Below, one piece after another: positions 59,633 to 64,000 of a DNA stretch of 64,000 bases. The translations under genes were made by a program, and so were the position numbers. Under the pieces are notes generated by a model. The model searched no databases. It was given only the letters and a program-made list of their open reading frames with translations, and was not told the origin of the DNA. The stretch's first letter is position 1. Every line of letters starts with the position of its first letter. Origin of the DNA: Oscillospiraceae bacterium (lineage in GTDB: Bacteria; Bacillota; Clostridia; Oscillospirales; Ruminococcaceae); assembly GCA_017439985.1 (NCBI GenBank), contig JAFSIC010000049.1, positions 1 through 64,000 of the forward strand. The letters are read 5' to 3'.

Positions 59633-60781
59633 ATGTCTGAAAAAACAAAAGCTCTTGAAACCGCCATCGCCCAGATCGAAAAACAGTTCGGTAAGGGCGC
59701 TGTTATGAAACTGGGCCAGACCACAGCCCTCAATGTGGAAGCGATTCCAACCGGCTCTCTGTCTCTGGACATTGCGCTGGGTATCGGCGGTGTGCCGAGA
59801 GGCCGTATCGTTGAGATCTATGGCCCTGAAAGCTCCGGTAAAACCACCGTTGCTCTCCATGTTGTAGCCGAAGCTCAGAAAGCCGGCGGTGAAGCTGTCT
59901 TCATCGACGTAGAGCACGCTCTCGACCCTGTTTATGCACAGGCTCTGGGCGTGGACATCGACTCTCTGCTGGTTTCCCAGCCGGATACCGGCGAGCAGGC
60001 TCTGGAGATCTGCGACGCGTTGGTTCGTTCCAATGCCGTTGACGTTGTGGTTGTGGACTCTGTTGCAGCCATGACCACCAAAGCCGAAATCGAAGGCGAA
60101 ATGGGCGATACCTTCGTAGGTCTGCAGGCTCGTCTGATGTCTCAGGCTCTGCGTAAGCTGACCGGTGCCATCTCCAAATCCAACTGCTGCGTCATCTTCA
60201 TCAACCAGCTGCGTGAAAAGATCGGCGTGATGTACGGCAACCCGGAAACCACTCCTGGCGGCCGCGCACTGAAATTCTACTCTTCCGTCCGTCTGGATGT
60301 GCGCAAAAAAGACGTCATTAAAGTCGGCTCCGAGAACGTGGGCAACCTTGTCCGCGTGAAAGTTGTGAAAAACAAAGTAGCTCCTCCATTCCGTGAAGCA
60401 GAATTTGAAATCATCTATGGCGAGGGCATCTCCCGCGACGGCGAGATCGTGGACCTGGCAACCAGACTGGACATTCTGCAGAAGAGCGGTTCCTGGTACA
60501 GCTACAACGGCCAGCGCATCGGTCAGGGTCGTGACAAAGTAAAACAGGTGCTACGAGACAACCCTGCGATGGCAGAGGAGATCGCGAAGAAGGTTATGGA
60601 GCAGAAGGATACCCTCCTCGGCTCTCATAAACCAACTCCAAAAGCGCTGGGCAAAGCCAATGCCGAGGTTCCTGAAATGCCGGAGGCTCCTGCACAGGAG
60701 CAGCTGACTCTGGAAACTCCTGCCGAAGCTCCTGCGAAACGCAGCAGCAAAATGATCGACATCGAGGCTGACGATAAATAA
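59633..60781 (+). CDS. recA: Recombinase RecA
   Basis: DNA strand-exchange ATPase and SOS co-protease, 382 residues. Walker A is GPESSGKTT (about 64-72 region), Walker B is VVVDSVAAM, and the L1/L2 DNA-binding loops follow ([10 protein letters not shown] and [20 protein letters not shown]). The C-terminal tail is rather long and Pro/Glu/Ala-rich ([19 protein letters not shown]), ending acidic. GGAGG precedes the ATG at 59633; upstream codons in frame are leader. The stop overlaps the recX start by one base. Confidence 0.98.
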   Translation: MSEKTKALETAIAQIEKQFGKGAVMKLGQTTALNVEAIPTGSLSLDIALGIGGVPRGRIVEIYGPESSGKTTVALHVVAEAQKAGGEAVFIDVEHALDPVYAQALGVDIDSLLVSQPDTGEQALEICDALVRSNAVDVVVVDSVAAMTTKAEIEGEMGDTFVGLQARLMSQALRKLTGAISKSNCCVIFINQLREKIGVMYGNPETTPGGRALKFYSSVRLDVRKKDVIKVGSENVGNLVRVKVVKNKVAPPFREAEFEIIYGEGISRDGEIVDLATRLDILQKSGSWYSYNGQRIGQGRDKVKQVLRDNPAMAEEIAKKVMEQKDTLLGSHKPTPKALGKANAEVPEMPEAPAQEQLTLETPAEAPAKRSSKMIDIEADDK

Positions 60782-61404
60782 TGCCTGTCTTAACGAAAAT
60801 CACGCCGACGAAGCAGGGCAGGCTCGCCCTCTTCTTCGACGAGGAATTTGCCTTTTCCGTTGACTTGGAAACGCTCGCCCAATTCGGGCTGCAGAAGGAT
60901 ATGGAGCTGACGGAGGAGGAACTGGATGAACTGATGGAACAGACCCAGTACAAAAAGGCGAAGGATCGAGCCTTCCGTCTGCTGGGTTATAAATCCTACA
61001 CACGCCATCTGCTGAAGCAGCGTCTCTTGCAGGAGGATTTCCCGCAGGAGATCGTGCTGGATGTGCTGGACAGGCTGGAGGAGCTGGGGCTCATCGACGA
61101 TCTGGACTACGCTCGCCGCTGCGCCGCCGATCTGCTTCATCTGAAGCAGTATTCTCTCAGCCGTGTGCGGCAGGAGCTGCGCCATCGGGGCGTGGAAGAC
61201 GCGGACATTGAGGAGGCTCTCATGGACGTGGACAACGACCCGCAGGAGCAGATCCATCAGATTATCAACAAAAAATACCGCACAGCCCTCTCTGATGAAA
61301 AGGGTCGCCGCCGTGCCGTCAACGGTCTGCAGCGGCTGGGCTACTCATACAGCCAGATCAGGCAGGTGCTGAGGGACTATGAAATCGAAATCAACGAAGA
61401 CTAA
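60781..61404 (+). CDS. recX: Regulatory protein RecX
   Basis: A 207-residue RecX that binds inside RecA filaments and limits them. It is made of three-helix repeats (ARRLLGYKSYTR-type units: AFRLLGYKSYTRHLLKQRLL, then DDLDYARRCAADLLHLKQYS). The first base of its ATG is the last base of the recA stop (TAATG), so the two are coupled. The rimO start lies 20 bases after its stop. Confidence 0.92.
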   Translation: MPVLTKITPTKQGRLALFFDEEFAFSVDLETLAQFGLQKDMELTEEELDELMEQTQYKKAKDRAFRLLGYKSYTRHLLKQRLLQEDFPQEIVLDVLDRLEELGLIDDLDYARRCAADLLHLKQYSLSRVRQELRHRGVEDADIEEALMDVDNDPQEQIHQIINKKYRTALSDEKGRRRAVNGLQRLGYSYSQIRQVLRDYEIEINED

Positions 61405-61423
61405 CAATACAAAGGGGAAAACT

Positions 61424-62776
61424 ATGGCAATCAAAGTAGGTATGGTGTCACTGGGCTGTTCCAAGAACCAGGTGGATGCCGAGCGTCTGCTGGCGCTGAT
61501 CGTCCATGATGGCTTTGAGATCTGCGCCGATCCGGCGGAGTGCGACGTGGTCATCATCAACACCTGCGGCTTCATTGAAGACGCCAAACGAGAATCCATC
61601 GAAAGCATTCTGGAATTCTGTGAAATGAAACGCAGCGGTCAGGTGAAAGTGATCGTTGTCACCGGCTGTCTGGCGGAGCGCTACCGCGACGAGCTGGTAC
61701 GAGAGATCCCGGAAGCTGACGTTGTGCTGGGCATCGGCCGCAACTTCGACATCGCAAACGCTGTCCGCCGTGCGCTCAATGGCGAAAAAGTGGCAGAATA
61801 CGGCGAAAAAGAGGATCTTGCTCTGGGCGGCGACCGCGTGCTGACCACACCAAACTATTCCGTTTATCTGAAAATTGCAGAAGGCTGCGACAACCGCTGC
61901 ACCTTCTGTGCCATTCCGCTGATCCGCGGCGGCTTCCGCAGCCGTCCGATGGAGGAAGTCATCGAGGAAGCAAAAGAACTGGCTGCCAACGGCGCCAAAG
62001 AGCTGAACCTCATCGCACAGGACACCACCCGCTACGGTCTGGATCTCTACGGCGAGCTGAAACTGGCAGAGCTGCTTCGTGAGCTCTGCAAAATCGACGG
62101 TCTCCACTGGATCCGTGTGCTCTACGGCTATCCGGAGCGCGTCACCGACGAGCTGCTGGAAGTGATGGCAAGCGAGCCGAAGATCGTGAAATACATCGAC
62201 CTGCCTCTGCAGCATGCCAACGGTCGTGTGCTGAAAGCCATGAACCGTCCGGGCGACCATGCTTCTCTGACTGAAAAAATGAACCACATCCGCGAGATGG
62301 TTCCGGGCATCGCCCTGAGAACCACCCTCATCGCCGGCTTCCCTGGTGAGACCGAGGAAGAATTCAACGAGATGTGCGAATTCGTGCAGGAAATGCGCTT
62401 TGAGCGTCTGGGCTGCTTCGCGTACTCCGCAGAAGAGGACACCATCGCCGGCGAAATGGACTGCCAGCTGGACGAAGAAACCAAGCATCACCGTGCTGAG
62501 ATCGTCATGGAACAGCAGATGGACATCGCCTTCCAGATCGGTGAATCCCTCATCGGTGAAGTCATCGAAGTGCTGGTGGAGGACTACGACTATGACCGTC
62601 TGATGTACGTTGGACGCAGCGCCATGGACGCTCCTGATATCGACACCAAAACCATGTTTACTGCGGCAAGAGAGCTTCACGCCGGCGACTTCGTACAGGT
62701 GGAAATTCTCGACTCCGAGGGCTACGACCTGATCGGCCGCGAATATGAGGAACTGGAGGCGGAAGATGATGAGTAA
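61424..62776 (+). CDS. rimO: Ribosomal protein uS12 methylthiotransferase RimO
   Basis: A 450-residue radical SAM methylthiotransferase that modifies an Asp of ribosomal protein uS12. The N-terminal UPF0004 domain starts VGMVSLGCSKNQVDAERL with three cluster cysteines (Cys in LGCSKN, NTCGFI and TGCLAE). The radical SAM motif is CDNRCTFCAIP. A C-terminal TRAM domain follows. ATG at 61424 with AAAGGGG upstream. RimO rather than MiaB is chosen because of the LGCSKNQVDAE signature. Confidence 0.94.
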   Translation: MAIKVGMVSLGCSKNQVDAERLLALIVHDGFEICADPAECDVVIINTCGFIEDAKRESIESILEFCEMKRSGQVKVIVVTGCLAERYRDELVREIPEADVVLGIGRNFDIANAVRRALNGEKVAEYGEKEDLALGGDRVLTTPNYSVYLKIAEGCDNRCTFCAIPLIRGGFRSRPMEEVIEEAKELAANGAKELNLIAQDTTRYGLDLYGELKLAELLRELCKIDGLHWIRVLYGYPERVTDELLEVMASEPKIVKYIDLPLQHANGRVLKAMNRPGDHASLTEKMNHIREMVPGIALRTTLIAGFPGETEEEFNEMCEFVQEMRFERLGCFAYSAEEDTIAGEMDCQLDEETKHHRAEIVMEQQMDIAFQIGESLIGEVIEVLVEDYDYDRLMYVGRSAMDAPDIDTKTMFTAARELHAGDFVQVEILDSEGYDLIGREYEELEAEDDE

Positions 62777-63344
62777 TCAGAAAAAAATCGACCCGAACCT
62801 GCCAAACAAGCTGACCATTCTGCGCATTCTGATGATTCCGCTGTTCGTGCTCTTCTTCGAGCTGAGCAGCATGAATATGAACTACTTCTGGGCCTTCGTG
62901 ATGTTCGCTGTGGCTTCCTTCACTGACCTGCTGGACGGCAAAATCGCCAGAAAATACAATCTGGTGTCCGACTTCGGCAAACTGATGGATCCGCTGGCAG
63001 ACAAAGTGCTGGTCACCGCCGCACTGGTTTGCTTTGTTGCTGACCCTGCCGCTCTGACTCCAAGCTGGGTAGTCATCACCATTCTGGCGAGAGAATTCCT
63101 GGTGACCAGCCTGCGCCTGCTGGCAGCAGCAAAGGGCGTTGTCCTTGCTGCAGACAAGTGGGGCAAGTACAAAACCGCCACCACTATGGTTTGGATCTGC
63201 TGGAACCTGCTGATCATGGAGTTCGCTCTGCTGGGCAACATCGGTATCACTCTGCACTATGTGCTGATGTACCTGTCCCTGTTCTTCACCGTGTACAGCG
63301 GCGCCAACTATGTCATTAAGAACAAGCATATGTTCAAGAATTAA
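62766..63344 (+). CDS. pgsA: CDP-diacylglycerol-glycerol-3-phosphate 3-phosphatidyltransferase
   Basis: A 192-residue membrane enzyme making phosphatidylglycerol phosphate. The CDP-alcohol phosphatidyltransferase motif is clear: DLLDGKIARKY followed by SDFGKLMDPLADK, with the four conserved Asp and the G. Four or more transmembrane helices. Two adjacent ATGs (62766, 62769) follow GGAGG; it overlaps the end of rimO. The recA-recX-rimO-pgsA run is a tight operon. Confidence 0.93.
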   Translation: MMSNQKKIDPNLPNKLTILRILMIPLFVLFFELSSMNMNYFWAFVMFAVASFTDLLDGKIARKYNLVSDFGKLMDPLADKVLVTAALVCFVADPAALTPSWVVITILAREFLVTSLRLLAAAKGVVLAADKWGKYKTATTMVWICWNLLIMEFALLGNIGITLHYVLMYLSLFFTVYSGANYVIKNKHMFKN

Positions 63345-63345
63345 C

Positions 63346-63374
63346 TTGCAATTTTGCCGCTTTTATGCTATGCT
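63346..63374 (+). promoter_or_regulatory. Promoter of the cysS transcript
   Basis: TTGCAA, 17 bases and TATGCT, right after pgsA. Confidence 0.7.
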
Positions 63375-63384
63375 GATTCCGTAA

Positions 63385-63632
63385 TAAAGGAAATGCAACA
63401 ACGCAGGGAGAGTAACGGTAACACTGCTGCTCAGAGAGAGGACGCGATACGCTGTGAGCGTCTTTGCAGAAAGCCACCGCCAAGTGCACCTGCCAGCAGA
63501 AACGGGGAACCGGCGAAAGCCACAGTATCCGTTTCCGTACACCGGCGTTAACGGTCTCAAGCGATAAATAAGAGTGGAACCGCGAGCAAAACCCCGCCTC
63601 TTGTGCCCCAAGGCACAGGAGGCGTTTTATTT
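63385..63632 (+). promoter_or_regulatory. T-box riboswitch of cysS
   Basis: The leader has GAGAGTAACG and CAGAGAG stem I motifs, a likely cysteine specifier TGC at 63485-63487, the T-box AGAGTGGAACCGCG starting at 63571 and a terminator CGCCTC...GAGGCG followed by TTTTATTTTT. Confidence 0.92.
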
Positions 63633-63651
63633 TTGATTGGAGGACAACATT

Positions 63652-64000
63652 ATGTATTTGTACAACTCTGCCACCCGTAAAAAGGAACTCTTTGTTCCGA
63701 ACAATCCTGACATTGTCAAAATGTACACCTGCGGCCCGACCGTATATCACTATGCCCACATCGGCAACCTGCGCTCCTACATCATGGAGGACGTACTGGA
63801 AAAATCCCTGCGCTACGTTGGCTATAACGTAAAACGCGTTATGAACATCACCGACGTTGGCCATCTGGCATCCGACGCTGATACCGGCGAAGACAAAATG
63901 CTCAAAGGCGCAAAACGCGAGAACAAAACCGTTATGGACATCGCGAAATTCTACACCGATGCCTTCTTCGCAGACTGCGACAAGCTGAACATCAAACGCC
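63652..64000 (+). CDS. cysS: Cysteinyl-tRNA synthetase (3' end outside the window)
   Basis: The first 116 codons of a class I synthetase that charges tRNA-Cys. The first zinc cysteine is in [20 protein letters not shown], which also holds the HIGH-type motif [20 protein letters not shown] segment and a [13 protein letters not shown] region follow, all standard for CysRS. GGAGG lies eight bases before the ATG. The gene continues past position 64000. Confidence 0.95.
   Translation, partial: MYLYNSATRKKELFVPNNPDIVKMYTCGPTVYHYAHIGNLRSYIMEDVLEKSLRYVGYNVKRVMNITDVGHLASDADTGEDKMLKGAKRENKTVMDIAKFYTDAFFADCDKLNIKR

Overview
The window looks like a piece of chromosome from an endospore-forming, anaerobic, gut-type member of the Clostridia; Oscillospirales/Ruminococcaceae-like is my guess and is not proven. 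The evidence is a complete spoIIA operon (spoIIAA, spoIIAB, sigF), four tRNA-dependent T-box leaders (valS, aspS, serS, cysS), Firmicutes-style ribosome binding sites and promoters, a PadR/HAAS (DUF1700) operon, a yybP-ykoY riboswitch, and a fructoselysine-6-phosphate pathway pair. The host part is moderately GC-rich by eye. The final gene, cysS, is cut by the window end.

Layout. 1-6 kb: guaA, a tyrosine phosphatase, the spoIIA operon and frlD-frlB, all on the minus strand. 6-14 kb: valS with its T-box, a U32 peptidase-family RNA hydroxylation protein, zapA, cinA and an alpha/beta hydrolase. 14-20 kb: the cell-shape operon mreB-mreC-mreD-PBP2 followed by a MinD-like ATPase and mgsA. 20-29 kb: aspS, a creatininase-family protein, a HAD phosphatase, a Ca2+/Na+ exchanger-type transporter under a riboswitch, the PadR operon, an unusual 600-base repeat zone and an M42 peptidase. 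30-38 kb: a sigma-54 gene with an in-frame amber codon and a His/Cys-rich tail, a methyltransferase/permease pair, several regulators, a 45-residue gene missed by ordinary ORF cut-offs, and MATE and EamA transporters. 38.1-52.0 kb: an integrated element. 52-64 kb: an MFS transporter, serS, several small hypothetical genes, and recA-recX-rimO-pgsA-cysS.

The integrated element (about 13.9 kb) is bounded by 89-base identical direct repeats. Each repeat holds the 3' half of tRNA-Ala(GGC) plus its terminator. The element has a tyrosine integrase next to the intact tRNA. Its AT-rich left half carries element-maintenance genes (SprT-like protein, serine recombinase, Cro-like repressor with four operators). 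Its right half carries a cargo module of different composition.

The cargo is the most interesting part. It comprises a DhaS-like TetR regulator, a VTT/DedA-type membrane protein, a patatin phospholipase, a radical SAM enzyme, a second protein that appears to be a radical SAM homologue which has lost its iron-sulphur cysteines, a DegV fatty-acid-binding protein and, probably under separate control, a family 8 glycosyltransferase. Three inverted repeats of the form GGACAA-N10-TTGTCC sit at the promoter regions of this module. At the divergent pseudo-enzyme/enzyme promoters each repeat ends exactly one base before the -35 box, a layout that suggests activation. The gene families point to membrane lipids, so I propose a mobile, single-regulator lipid modification or remodelling system whose chemistry I cannot name.
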